The translations under genes were made by a program, and so were the position numbers. The notes below the pieces were generated by a model. That model saw only the letters and a list, made by a program, of their open reading frames with translations. It had not been told where the DNA came from and did no database searches. This document shows positions 53,301-64,000 of a stretch of 64,000 nucleotides of DNA, one piece after another (within the stretch, counting starts at the first letter, position 1; every line of letters starts with the position of its first letter). Source of the stretch: Pratylenchus scribneri. Its lineage: Eukaryota; Nematoda; Chromadorea; Rhabditida; Pratylenchidae. The DNA lies in assembly GCA_030063045.1 (NCBI GenBank), contig JAQSEB010000086.1:558001-622000 (forward strand). The letters run 5' to 3'.

Positions 53301-56300
53301 TTTTTCCCTTTCCTTTTTGGTTCTTATCAGGAAAAGACGAAAGCAAGGCCATTTTAGGCAATGTTGATTTAAGGAGGTGGGAATTAAGCCTGGGGGAACA
53401 TTTTTTGAATTATGGGCTTGACCCTGGGGGGGGGGGGGGTAATAAAATGTAACTTTTTTTGGCATAGAATTGAGGCTTGGAAATTGGGAACAAATTTTGT
53501 ATTGTCGAGAAGGGGAATGGTAGGTTTATTGTACATTTTTCAACCGAGCTGCTTCTTTCCTTTCTTATCAGTAAAAGACGAATTCATTCATTAAACAAGG
53601 GCATATTGGAAAATAATAACGATCAAAGGCAATATTTTTAGGAAGGGAAGGGACGGAGCATTTTTTAGGATTAGGAATGAGGGCAAAAGCCAAAAAAGGC
53701 GAAAAAAATGAAATGAAAAGGCCAAAAATTAGGGAGGATTACACATTTTTGGCCCCGTTATCTGAAAAAGTCAACAAATTTGGGGGATAGGAAACCAAAA
53801 TCCAAAAAGTGAGAATAAACAACAATTTTTTTATTTTTTGGATGAGGCTTAAGGCAATATTTTTTAGAAAGGAAGATGAATGGTACGGTATTAAAAAGAA
53901 AGATTGAGCAAGGGCAAGTTTTTCTGGGAATGAATTTGGCCTCAGGAAATTTGGAACTGTAAATGGGAAAAAGCAGAAGATACAAAGGAGAAGGAGAAAT
54001 AAATTGAAAATGAAATGGAAAATACCTAAAAAATGGCATTGAAACATCGAAAATTTGGTAGCCTTAAAATAATGTTGGTAGGCTTATTATGGATATCCCC
54101 CTGATGATCCCAATTAATGAAATTTTGGCCAAACCGCCAGAAAATAGGGAGAAATGGTCCCCAAAAGAGATTCAACCAGATTTCAAGACCCACTCCTCGC
54201 CAGCAGCCGTCACTCTTGAGGGAAATTCTCGCGCGCGGCAACGGATTTCTCCTATCCCCATCCTCTTCTACATACATAATCAGTCACATCCCTCGCGCAT
54301 CAGAATGGACCAGCAGTCATTTCCTCCAGCGACTTTCCCTCCAACCATTTTTTTCGCCTTTTTTTCCCCAACCACTTTTCCCAACCCATTACTGACCGAC
54401 TTATCCAACAAACTTAACCACAAAAAAATGTTCAGATGTCCTTCGGCTACTCCCCTCCAGCAAATGTCCTCGTCGATGGCCGAATGCCTCCTCATCAGAC
54501 ACCACTGATGGCCACGCCCATTGGAAGGGAAGAGGATGAAGAAGAGGAAGGGAAGAAGGACACTGCTTCCTCCTCTCATTTGCCCACCACTTCCTCCGCC
54601 ACATCATCCCATCATCAGCAGCAAAAGTCGTCGTCGGAGGCCGCACCTTCACCTTCATCGCATCATTCCCAACCACCACCCCAACCACTAATAACAAATA
54701 ATCCAAATCAGCAGCAACCACCAAACTCGTCCACCACTTCGCAATCGCCAGCAGTTGTGGTCAGGCAACGACCCGCAATCCCGCCGAAACCACAATTGGA
54801 CATTGTCCGCTTCAGCATGGCACAGGCAAGAGGTCGGTCGGTGGTGGTTTTTTGGATGGGAGGATGAAATTTTGGAAAAGGGGAATTGGATGTATTTAAG
54901 GGGTAAAGCCTTCTGGAATTTAGGCCAGTTAGAATTTAAGAGTTAGAGCCATCTATGAAATATGAACAATTTAAGGGGAAAAGCTTCTTGGCTTCAGGCC
55001 AAAATTAGGCTAATTAAAGAGGGAAATCCTCACTGGAATTGAGACTAAAATTTTAGCTGGAAATCTTACAGAATTGAGGCCATAAAATTTAAAGGGAAAT
55101 GTTTCTGGATTAGAAGCTAATGAGAAATTAGAATTAAGAGTTAGTGCCCCATCTGAATTTGAGGCCAATTTTTTATGAAGGAAATCTCTCTAAATTAGAG
55201 GAGAGAAAATTAAAAATTAAAGGGAAAGCTCTTTAGATTTAAGACCAAAATTTCGGATGAATTTTTAAGGGATAAAGCCACCCTGAATCCTTGGCAAGGA
55301 ATATAATGAATTTGGGGCGAAGAGTCCTAATTTGGATTTGAGAACAAACAATTTAGACTTTATAAGAAACGTCGAATTAAGGTGGAAATCTGAGGCCAGA
55401 AAATAATATTTAAAAAATTATACAAAATTCATATTTTTCCTCTCAAAGATGAATGCGATTTGGACACAATTTTGTCGGAATTGTTGGAATTGGAAAACCA
55501 ATTAAGCGGTGAAATAGGCAATCAAATGGTTTTGGGTCTGCCCGCATTGTTGCCAGCCAGCCAAAAGGCAACCGGTGCCATCCAATCCGAAATGATGCCA
55601 TCCATCCAGCCTCAACCGCCAATTTGCGCAGCGCCAATCGAACAAATGGCAAAACGAGTTCAGTTCCAACAATTTGCCAATCAAAATCAAACGGATTCAT
55701 CGGCAATGGCAATGGCACGTTTGCCGCCTTCAACAGCAACAAATGGTAGTAGAGAAGGGGGTGGATTTTTAGGTAACAAAAATTGTATATTTTAATGCCT
55801 TATTTAGAGATTTAGACTATTTTTTTGTTTGCCAAAATAGCTTAGAATGTTAAAATAGGTCATTTGGCTTTTTTAATGCATTTTTCTATTGAAATTTTCT
55901 CTAAATGACAAAATAGGCAAAAAACGAACAAAAATTACGTCAAAATGAAATAAAAACATTATTTTTTATTTACTTTTCAAATCTGACATATAAATAAATA
56001 CAAAAAAAAAATCATAGGTGGCACTGATTTTTGTTGCATTTCGCCGGATGCCGATTCGGCCTTCGGCGATTCATCCTCAACGGAATCTGCGCATCCGCCA
56101 ATCCATCACAAATTGGCAAACAATGGCACAAATTTGGGAGGAAATGGCCAAAATGGACGGAATAATGTTGGAGGAGGCGAACGCGGCTCGGAATTTTCCT
56201 CAGCCGACTCATTCCGTGGCTCATTGAATACCACACCATCGCCCACAAATCATCAACAGGTCCCAAAAACAAAAGCAATTAAAATTTTTGGGAAAAAATT

Positions 56301-59300
56301 GGGTCAAAATTAGGGAAAAATGCTTAAAAATTCCTTTATTCCATTTTTACTTCACATTTTCCCAATGAATCATTTTGGGCGGTTCAAAAATCTTTTGGCC
56401 ATTCACATTCAAAAATTTGGCCAAATCGGCCACCAAAAATTGTTATTTTTTGAATGCCCATTCCCACCCTTTAAGTTCAAATAGCATCCATTTGAATATT
56501 CGGGATTGTAGGATAGGGCCAAAAGCCTGAGGGGAAAAGGTCGACCAGAAGCATTCACCCTCCAAGGCAAAATGCAAACCAAAAATCGTCATTTGCCACC
56601 ACAAAGTCCCATTTACCTCCTCCCCAATCGATCTTTTGCCCTTCGCCCCTCCACAATCTTTTTGCGCCGCAATTGGCATTTGCCCTTGGCAAAAGGGAGG
56701 GAGGGGGGGGGGGGGGGAATGGCAAATGCGCCGGAGGGGCGAAGAGCAGAAGGACATTTGGGCCTTGGGGGAGAGGGTGGGGTCGCAATGAATATTTATT
56801 TTTTTGATGGAAGCAACCAAAAAGAAGGCATCATCGCCCGCAGCGCAGTTGTTCTTTCCTCCTCTTTCCCTGGGTCCCTTCGCCAAATGGACGCCGAAAG
56901 CAGTGGGCATCATATTTGGGGCCAAGAGGGGGCCGAACGCCGAAAGGCGAATATTAATAAATAATCGGAAGCCGAGGCAAAAAGAGGGGAGAAGGAGGAA
57001 TTGCGCGCTTCGTTAAGCCCCAAAGAAAATTGAGGGGCCAAATTTCTGGAGAACCCGCCGTTTGGTAAAAAAAGCGGCATTTGATTTTAATTAGGACGAA
57101 CCTTAACCTTCTATTGTTTTTCTCTCAATTTTTTTTTCAAAAGGGAAAACAGCAAAATAGGGGAAATTTGTGACTTTGCCAGAGCAGGAGCCAGGGAAAT
57201 TTACTGTGTTCCTTTCGATTTTCGATAAAGAGAAAGCCTCCCTTCTCCCCCATCAATCCTCTGTTGCCTGTGGCTATACAGTAAATTAAAGGGAATTCTT
57301 AAATGAATTTAATAAATTAATTGTGATTTAAATTAAAACTGTAGAGGAAATTATTAAAAAGAATTAAATTTGGCCAAATATTTCAGAATGTTTTTGACCA
57401 CCAAAAGTCAATCATTTCGATTAAATTTTCGCATGTTTTCTGGCCTAATTTTGAGACATATTATTCAAATTGAACAAATTCTTTACCATAAAATATTCCC
57501 CAAAACAATGAAAATGAATATTTTGATATAAATTTAATAAGAATTTTAAGGTCAATAAATTTTTGCCTTTTCCTCTACATCATTCAAAACATTCCCTGTG
57601 CTTTTGCCGAACAATTGTTGCCCAGTTGACCCCTACAGGAATTGTTTTCAGGGCCAAAGGGCCTCTTCCAAAAGGGTTTAGAAGGAACGGGAGGCCATTA
57701 ATCCAATAATTTCCCTTTTGGCGAATGGATTGGATTGGATTTGGATGGGAGAAAATTGAAGAAGTGCTCGAATTTGGGGGAAAATGGCCAAATTGATGGA
57801 TTTTCTGGGACTTTTAATGGGACCAAATTTTTGAGTGTTTTTCATAGAAGCCAAAATGACCAATTTTGAGGAGGCTTGTGGGAATGTTTAAGAGAGGACC
57901 AATTGTGGGGATAAAAATGCGCATTTTGTGAATGGGAAAATTCCCAATTAATTATGCAAAAATAAAATATAAAAATTATTGGAAATTAAAGAAAAAACAT
58001 TGAAAAATAGCTTAAATTTCATTTTTTATTAACTTGGAAAAGGGAAGAGACTGGTTCATAACAATTTGAATGTAGACAATGATGGAATGCATTGGTTTTT
58101 GGCGAGTAAGGAGAATAAAGCCTATTTATAGGAAGGCAATATGCCATTTAAAAGGCCGGAATCTCTTTTACAAACTGTTTAAATAAAATTATAGATTTAT
58201 CAAATTTAAACATTTACAAAATTGAAATCTTATGAGAATGGATCTATAATTCGAATTCGACGTCGAAAAGTGCATTTTTCTCCAAATTATTACATAATTA
58301 AAAAAATTTATTTTGATAATTTTGTAGAGGGTATTCAGTCCTTTTCATCGAAATATCGCTTTTCTAAATTGACTATAGCCTTGTTGAAATATGGGCCAAA
58401 ATCCGATGCATCCATGGAAATTTAGCCCAAATTAAAATATATAATTTTAACAAATTTCAACAAATTTGACACCTTTTGTGAATTTCAGGCAAACGGACTG
58501 TTGATTGGCCAAATTGGCAGCCAAGGGCATTGCCAAAATGGAGGTGGCATGCCGCCTCCTCCCGGCAATCGGCCACCCTCTTCCGCCGATTCTTTCGTGT
58601 CGACTGTCAGTAAAGATGAGCAGAAAAAGGCCAAAATTCGGGAGGCATTGGAGAAAATGAAGGAGGCAAAAATGAAGAAGGTAAGGCATGAAATGGGAAA
58701 TTGTGCAACTTTTACAAAATTTTAATAATTATTAATCTCTGATTAAATATAGAGGGTTATTGCGGATCTAATAAGCAGCCCAATTTGCCCGAATTTATAA
58801 TAATTAAGTAAGGATTGAATCAATTTGGATAATTTTGGTATCGAATTAAAGATCGGATGTAGTCTATTCAATGATAATATTTCTATTTAGATTGGTTCAT
58901 CAGAATTATTGGAGTTATGCTCAAAATCATATATGTATGGATTAACTAACTTTTCATTGTTTTTTTTGGCACAATTTCCTTAATTCTAAATACAAATAAT
59001 ATAATTAGATATCCAACAATCTGCTCATTAATTTTGATATTAAAATTATCAAAATTTATTTCAATTCTTGATTTGTAATGTAATTATGAACGGCTACAAA
59101 TTGGGACTTATCCTTGTGGATTTACCCCTTCCCAGTAAAGTTATATAAAAATATTACTGGGAAAATAATAGCTTATTAGTAGTGTCCAAACCACCATTCT
59201 GCCCCATTCCAATTTATTAGTTTCTTCTTTTGCTAATTTTCCATCATTCTTTGCTAAAAATTCACAAAATCATTGGACCATTTAAGCCCATCACGCAAAA

Positions 59301-62300
59301 ATGCATTTCCACCTTTCAAAAACAGGTTTTCGTCAAAATATTCCTGGAAGATGGCTCTCAACGCGGTGTCCTCTTGGATGAACGATGGACAGTGGCCGAA
59401 ACAATGCGACAATTGGCCGAAAAAATTCCCTGCTTGTTAACTCCAGAACATGCAATCGTCGAGGAATACCCACATTTACATATTAGTGAGTTTTGTTTTG
59501 ATGATGAGGGGATGGAAAAATTGTTTTTAGAAGGAATTTTTAAGGACAAATATTAAATTCTAACTTAGTTTTAAACCAAAATGTTTTTAAACCGTTTAAT
59601 ACCCTTTAATTGTTGACCAAACCAAAATGGGTTTAAACCGTTTAATACCCTTTAATTGTTGACCAAACCAAAATGGGTTTAAACCGTTTAATACCCTTTA
59701 ATTGTTGACCAAACCATAACAAATTATATACCATTCAATGCGTCTTGACCAGCTCTATCCAATTTTGGGTATATGGTTTGTGAATGTATTGGATAAGCTC
59801 TTCTTAAACTATTATAATTATTTTGGTATTTATTTATTATTTTTTCGACAAATTAAATAGTTTTTTTGCCACTTTTCAAGAATTAATTCCATTAATTTGG
59901 CCATTTTGAAGAGAAGTTCTTTTATTGAGTCCATAAAATTCGACCCTTTCCAAGGTTGGAGAAAGCAAGGCCAATAATTAGAGCTTATTTGGCCTCAAAT
60001 CCATATTTATGGGAATTTCTTTAATTTTGGCATTTTTTAATTGGAAAGGAACTCATAAATTGCGAATGAATATCTCAAATTCTTTATTTTTCCCGAAATT
60101 TTCTCTTTCCTTTATTTGGCATTTCATTTGCCTCTTCATTTTCATGACCCCTTTTATAGGGAACAAACACAGATGGCCAATGGGTCAATTTTGATTAAGA
60201 AAGGGAGAAGGAGTGAAACCGGTCTTTGCTGTTTTGTTTGTCCATTGAATCCATCGCCCATCCAGCTGCTTCCCTTCAAGAAAAGAGTGGATTAGCCGCC
60301 CCCAAACCATCCATGAGGATGACCGCTGGGGCCAAGGAGGATCGGATTTCACATTTTTGAAAGGGGCAAAGGGGTTAAGCATGGTTTTGATGAATGTTTG
60401 AATGGATGAAATAAGAAATTGAGGCTGCAAATTCATCTGGTTAATTAGAGGAAAATGAAATCGATGTCTATTTAATTTGTCGAAAAAACATTGAAAATTC
60501 CAAAAAATAGTACCGAAATAATTATAATGCTTTAAGGGTTTGGTTTGTCCTCACATTCCCAAACCATATACCCAAAATTGGATATAACTGGTCAAAACAG
60601 ACGCATTGAATGGTATATAATTTGGTTATGGTTTGGTCACAATTAAAGGGTATTAAACGGTTTAAACAAATTTTGGTTTAAAACTACTAAAATTGAAATT
60701 GGTTAAACCCAAACAAAAACATAATCAAATCATTATAAAATTACCCCAAATTATTTCCAGAACGCGCCTATGAGGATCACGAATTTGTAGTGGAAAATTT
60801 GGAGGATTGGACGGCGGATTCCCTGAATAAATTGCATTTTGTTCGATGCCCACAAAAATGGACCCTTTTCCGGCATCCTCAATTGTTTTTGTTGACCGAT
60901 CGAAATAGGGCCGAATTCCCCGACCAAAAGGCACAATGGGATGGGGCGGAGAAGGCCAAATTGTTGGAAGAATATTTACAAGGGGATTCTGGCACGAGTC
61001 GGGTACCCGAATTGGAAGGATGGTTACTGTTGAAGGCGGATGGCAAAAAGTCATGGCGACGACATTTCTTTGTCCTTCGTGCATCCGGCCTCTATTATGT
61101 GGCAAAACCGGGCAAACCACGGGGACCAACACGGGATTTAAGCTGCCTGATGAGTGTTTTCAACAATCAGGTGGGCAATATTGTAGGTAGAAAATATTTT
61201 TTAATTAAGCCAGAAATTTGAAAAATGGAATGAACTTTCTGGTATTACAATAATTGGGGATGGGGATCAAGCGTTCTAGTGTTGGTTGTGATTAAACTTT
61301 CGGGACAATTTTATATAGCATTTTATTAAACTTAGAATTAGTTGCAAAAATGGTATCAAAAACATTGGCCTATTTTGTTCCCAAATTATGGGCAAAAACC
61401 GTTGATTTAACTTAAATTATGAATTTGACCATTTTTTGGTTATAATTTTGGTATGGTCCAATGTTTTGATATTATTTTGTAGCTAAAAGTTTAATAAAAT
61501 GCTCTGTAAATTAAATTGATCTAACAGATTTATCACCTTCGAAACTAGAACATTTTAACCCTAATTCTAGTGTCTCCAATTGTTGTGTAGTCAGATTTTC
61601 TAAAGGGGAATGACCATTCAATTCAAGGGAAATTTAACTTCCCCAAGGCAAAACCATTGAAGGGAAATGAGCTCGAAAGAAGGGAATATCAAAGAAAAAT
61701 AAAATTGATTTCTCAATGAAAATACGGTATTCCTTCCGGAATGAAATTAACTTTCTAGAATGTATTTTCAATGGGAAAATTTAACTTCTATAAGGAAATT
61801 GAACCCAATTCCATTATAATATTTAAAAAAAAATAATTGAATTCCCCTCTTTTTGTAGGTCTACATTTGCACGGATTGGCGCAAAAAATATAAGGCACCC
61901 AGCGACTGGGGATTTGCCATCAAACATCCAAGAATTCAAGTCAAAACCAGCAAATATATCAAATATATTTGTGCCGAGGATGAGACCACATTCCTTCAAT
62001 GGATCACCGCCCTTCGAATTATAAAGGTGAGAGCGGAATTTGGGAATCTGAATAGGACTATTAAATTCTTGCATGGGCTTTTTCGTCCATACAATGAAAC
62101 GAGAACCAATTTAGAAATGATTTTGGTATCAAATTAAAGATCAGACTTTGGCTGTCAAATTATATTAATTAATTTTATTTGATTAGTTTAAAATAATGGA
62201 GTTATATTCAAACAACCTGAAAATGTCGCATTTTAAATGGTTTTTATGGGGAACAACTCCATCAATTCTGAATCAATTTGAATAAAATTTATATCATTTG

Positions 62301-62994
62301 ATAGCCAAAAATTCTGCTCCTTTATTTTATTTATACAATCATCAAAATTGTTTCATTTCTTGATAAACTATTTTAAACGCGACAAATTTGGGCTACTCCA
62401 CAAACAATAAACCCCATTCATACAACCAACATAAATCTAAACAATAATTTTATTGTATTAATTTTCTATCTCCTATGGTAATAATGACAGCCAAAAACAT
62501 TGATAAATTACTTTAGAATTTTGTTCTCCTCCCCAATTGAAATTCTTACATTTTAATTAATCCAATTCATTTAATTGAAGAATGGCTGTCCAATTTTGCA
62601 TAAAAATTTCTGCGCAATTTCCACCCAATCCTCTGCCCATCCTCATCATCATCTTCCTCATCATTATTCGTCCACATCCACACTGGCATCATCTTCTGGC
62701 GGTTGCCCTGGTACACCGGCCATCCGAGTTCAGGTGCCCCAAGTGCCATTGCAACGTCTTTCCGCCTTGGACCCATCGGCCAATCAACGTTTATTGGGCC
62801 AATCGCCTCGTCATCAACCACAAAAAGTGTTTTTCGCCCAACAAAATGGCAGTGGCGGCGGCTACAACAGTCCGGCCATGACGCGGGCATCATTTGCTGC
62901 CATTTCCAATAACAGTAGCCGATGCAATGGAGGCGAATCGTCCAATAGCAGTCGATTGGATTCACCAATTCATGTTAGCTTTGCTTTTGATCAA
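35361..62994 (+). CDS. mig-10: MIG-10/RIAM/lamellipodin (MRL) adaptor, 10 exons seen, 3' end beyond window
   Basis: Ras/Rap-to-actin adaptor for cell migration and axon guidance. Exons 35361-35464, 45080-45284, 54436-54832, 55449-55772, 56018-56259, 58489-58680, 59326-59485, 60761-61170, 61859-62026, 62581-62994; 2616 nt (872 codons), phases agree, no stop reached. Seen: acidic N-terminus, Ser/Pro/Gln-rich region, talin-binding-like helix [12 protein letters not shown] (about 240), [10 protein letters not shown], coiled stretch [16 protein letters not shown] domain (about 489-590, [11 protein letters not shown]), PH domain (about 615-735, [19 protein letters not shown] and [11 protein letters not shown]), then a His/Ser/Asn-rich tail. 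RA followed by PH defines the MRL family. Exons 1 and 2 are joined only by phase and splice sites across 9-kb introns; exon 3 begins with ATG and may start a shorter isoform. Confidence 0.9.
36551..36845. repeat. MITE family C, copy 3
   Basis: Arms with GAACCAATTCTGATGATTTT and GACTTTTGGCTATTA versus GATAGCCAAAAGTCTGCTT and ATTACCAAAATTAGTTCAGT. In MIG-10 intron 1. Confidence 0.8.
38096..38403. repeat. MITE family A, copy 5
   Basis: AAGGAAGCAACCAATCTTGG and its inverse TAGATTGGTTACTTCCTTG at the two ends; arms of about 75 bp around an AT-rich centre. In MIG-10 intron 1. Confidence 0.85.
39225..39345 (+). repeat. Decayed half of a B3-like fold-back element
   Basis: GAATCTTAAAGAA, GATTTGGCCAAATTATATGG and AAATTCAGTGTTTTTT parallel the right half of B3 (34300-34402) with many changes. 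No matching left arm is present. Confidence 0.6.
40787..41110. repeat. MITE family A, copy 6
   Basis: Left TTTTGACTATAACTC and GGCAATATAACATTTTAAAG; right CAAATGGTATATTGCCTTCC, GAATTGGTTG, GAGCTATGACAAAAAG. In MIG-10 intron 1. Confidence 0.8.
44690..44775 (-). repeat. Half copy of MITE family C
   Basis: Carries TTGATAACAAAACCATTCAA and a GATGAGCTATTATAAT end, matching one arm of family C only. Confidence 0.55.
45431..47481. repeat. 24-bp satellite array S2 with higher-order structure
   Basis: About 85 tandem copies of ATTCTGATTTNCATTCCGGA plus AANA, with variants at two positions (TTTC/TTAC/TATTC and AAAG/AAAC). The rare GATATTC variant recurs at 46051, 46267, 46699, 46915 and 47131, that is, in steps of 216 bp (9 units) or twice that, and a block is duplicated at 864 bp (36 units). 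It gives an uninterrupted frame of 8-residue repeats, a trivial result of the 24-bp period. Confidence 0.97.
49526..50200. repeat. Unassigned repeat cluster
   Basis: GGCAATAATCTTGGCCATT followed by CTGAGG occurs at about 49968 and 50000, with a variant at 49733; flanking blocks (TGACACGC...ACGCCAAAAA and TTGTCACGCCAAA...CCAAAAATC) also recur with divergence. It looks like a duplicated element of unknown type. Confidence 0.45.
51789..52125 (-). repeat. Repeat family E, copy 4, with internal tandem expansion
   Basis: Family E in reverse orientation, in which a unit of about 55 bp (TTAAACGGTTTAAACCCATT, TTGGTTTGGTCAACAATTAA) is repeated three to four times (51895-52070). Confidence 0.85.
52584..52888. 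repeat. MITE family A, copy 7
   Basis: Inverted arms TCTATAACTCAG...GGAAGGCGATATTTCATTCG and CAAATGGCATATCGCCTTCC...GAGTTATGGCC. In MIG-10 intron 2. Confidence 0.85.
58092..58402. repeat. MITE family A, copy 8 (decayed)
   Basis: GGAAGGCAATATGCCATTTA at left; CGAAATATCGCTTTTCTAAA and ATGGGCCAAAA at right. In MIG-10 intron 5. Confidence 0.65.
58793..59093. repeat. MITE family C, copy 4
   Basis: Left GGATTGAATCAATTTGGATA; right AAATTATCAAAATTTATTTC. In MIG-10 intron 6. More diverged than copies 1-3. Confidence 0.7.
59556..59825 (+). repeat. Repeat family E, copy 5, with internal tandem units
   Basis: Starts 70 bp after MIG-10 exon 7. A block containing AAACCGTTTAATACCCTTTA and TTGTTGACCAAACC is repeated three times (59585-59715) before the conserved 3' half. 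Confidence 0.85.
60520..60735 (-). repeat. Repeat family E, copy 6
   Basis: Reverse orientation, ending 25 bp before MIG-10 exon 8: CATATACCCAAAATTGGATA, GCATTGAATGGTATATAATT, ATTAAACGGTTTAAAC. Confidence 0.8.
61260..61565. repeat. MITE family D, copy 2 (decayed)
   Basis: Outer GTTCTAGTGTTGG and AATTCTAGTGTC, inner TTGCAAAAATGGTATCAAAA and its inverse, with the same central TGGGCAAAAACCGTTGATTT block as D1. In MIG-10 intron 8. Confidence 0.65.
62096..62380. repeat. MITE family C, copy 5
   Basis: Arms with GAACCAATTTAGAAATGATT and ACTTTGGCTGTC versus GATAGCCAAAAATTCTGCTC and AATCATCAAAATTG. In MIG-10 intron 9. Confidence 0.75.
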
Positions 62995-63289
62995 GTCAGT
63001 TTCGGGATTTAAGGGAATTGATTTCTTTTAAGCTATGAATCTAAAATTAACTCTTCTTCTGCTGGTATTGAAATTGGTACGAATTGTGGGAAATTTTTTC
63101 ACATTTTTTTGAATATTTATATCTATTTTGGCTTTAGGGAAGATTCATATTTTATGGCTTTAAGAAGGCTAATAAGCATGATAGGATTTTTATTAAAGCC
63201 CTATTGACAATATTTTATTTCCTTAAAATAATTCATTTAGGGCAGAAAAACTTGGAAAAGCCTAGTTTCAAGGAGTAAAATAATTTTTT

Positions 63290-63960
63290 TTTATTTTCAA
63301 ATTAAGGAGCAGATTATTGACTATTACTATTAACCAATATTAATTTTATTTAAAATTTAAATTTATTCAGAATTTATGTCCAAAAAGTTTCTGAAAATTC
63401 ACTAAACCATAGAAAAGGATAAAAATTTTAAGGGCACAACTCCATCATTAATTAGGAACCATTTTAAACAAAATTATAATACTTATTATTTAATTGCCAA
63501 AAGTCTGTTCATTGATTTGATAATAAAATCATCAAAATTTAGTTCAATCCAGGGTGTCTAAAATACCACATAAATGTGGTATTTGCCACATTTTCGACCA
63601 TCTCGCCACATTTTTCCCACATTTTTGATTTTTTTGGCGAGCACTTTTTGTTATAATTTTTCGGTAGTTAGCCATTTTCGACTAAAATTTTTAGCTGTGC
63701 GGCCATTTTTGAGTAAAATTTTTCGCTGCGCGGCCATATTTGGATATAAAATAATAGAGAAATATACAAAATAAAAATTTTAAATTAATTTTTATTTGAA
63801 TCTTAATTGTTTTAAAAAATGCCACATTTTTTGCCACATTTTTGGCCAATTTTGCCACATTTTTCCCACATTTTTCATAGCCAATGCCACATTTTTGATC
63901 AGACCTTATAGACACCCTGGTTCAATCATTTCTCATTTGTGAACGAAGTATTTCAAGTTG
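63290..63960. repeat. MITE family C, copy 6, interrupted by a hAT element
   Basis: Family C signature TTGCCAAAAGTCTGTTC and AATCATCAAAATTTAGTTCA to 63549; it resumes with TTCAATCATTTCTC after 63919. The left arm is degenerate. Confidence 0.65.
63550..63919. mobile_element. Non-autonomous hAT-type element (370 bp) with 8-bp duplication
   Basis: Terminal inverted repeats CAGGGTGTCTA and TAGACACCCTG, flanked on both sides by GTTCAATC (63542-63549 and 63920-63927). An 8-bp duplication and CAGGG-type ends are diagnostic of hAT. Subterminal GCCACATTTTT motifs are repeated many times at both ends, like hAT transposase-binding repeats. No transposase inside. Confidence 0.88.
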
Positions 63961-64000
63961 AGTCATATTCCAATTGGGTGTAAATTATAAATATTACGAA

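Larger units (their letters stand above)
45285..54435. other. Intron 2 of the MIG-10 gene (inferred)
   Basis: 9.15 kb holding satellite array S2, repeat E4, MITE A7 and an unexplained repeat cluster at 49.5-50.2 kb. Open frames at 51.2-51.7 and 52.8-53.4 kb are long for the composition but overlap on both strands and match nothing I recognise. Confidence 0.5.

Noticed and set aside
52829..53357. Frames with hydrophobic and His/Arg-rich stretches
   Set aside because: The first part overlaps the end of MITE A7; two shifted frames plus an antisense frame are equally open and none resembles a family.

Overview
The window is eukaryotic and most likely comes from a plant-parasitic (tylenchid, cyst-type) nematode. 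The reasons are: an ERK gene whose kinase core reads like nematode MPK-1; a MIG-10-type adaptor and a GLR-type glutamate receptor; AT-rich DNA with short introns; and an unusually high share of GC-AG introns (5 of the 56 introns I could place), a habit reported for cyst nematodes. The species assignment is inference.

Layout. 0.3-3.4 kb (minus): ERK MAP kinase, 7 exons. 3.4-8.2 kb: no gene, three fold-back repeats. 8.2-16.5 kb (minus): non-NMDA ionotropic glutamate receptor, reconstructed as 28 exons whose lengths sum to an intact 1027-residue frame; its introns hold a 24-bp satellite and several MITEs. 16.5-18.2 kb: a fold-back element nested inside a MITE. 18.2-19.9 kb (minus): WDR55-like WD40 protein. 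20.5-21.5 kb (plus): unknown 175-residue coiled-coil protein. 21.7-33.9 kb (plus): RNF141-like RING protein whose first intron carries a complete 10.5-kb antisense BEL/Pao retroelement with identical LTRs and a target duplication. 34-35.3 kb: repeats. 35.4 kb to beyond 63 kb (plus): MIG-10/RIAM/lamellipodin adaptor with two 9-kb introns, one holding a 2-kb satellite array.

The host genes suggest signalling and neuronal functions (ERK, glutamate receptor, MIG-10), but nothing shows that they act together. Much of the rest is repeats: four MITE families with repeated copies, a dispersed repeat with internal tandem units, a non-autonomous hAT element with an 8-bp duplication, and three fold-back elements with different arms but similar telomere-like CCCTAA cores.

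The most unusual items are the telomere-cored fold-back elements, the intronic satellite with higher-order structure, and the BEL element. In the BEL element three ORFs are each offset by +1, a gag-type zinc knuckle is repeated after the integrase, and a glycoprotein region is split across two frames. All exon joins here were placed by hand from splice sites, phase and family knowledge; no alignment or expression data were available.
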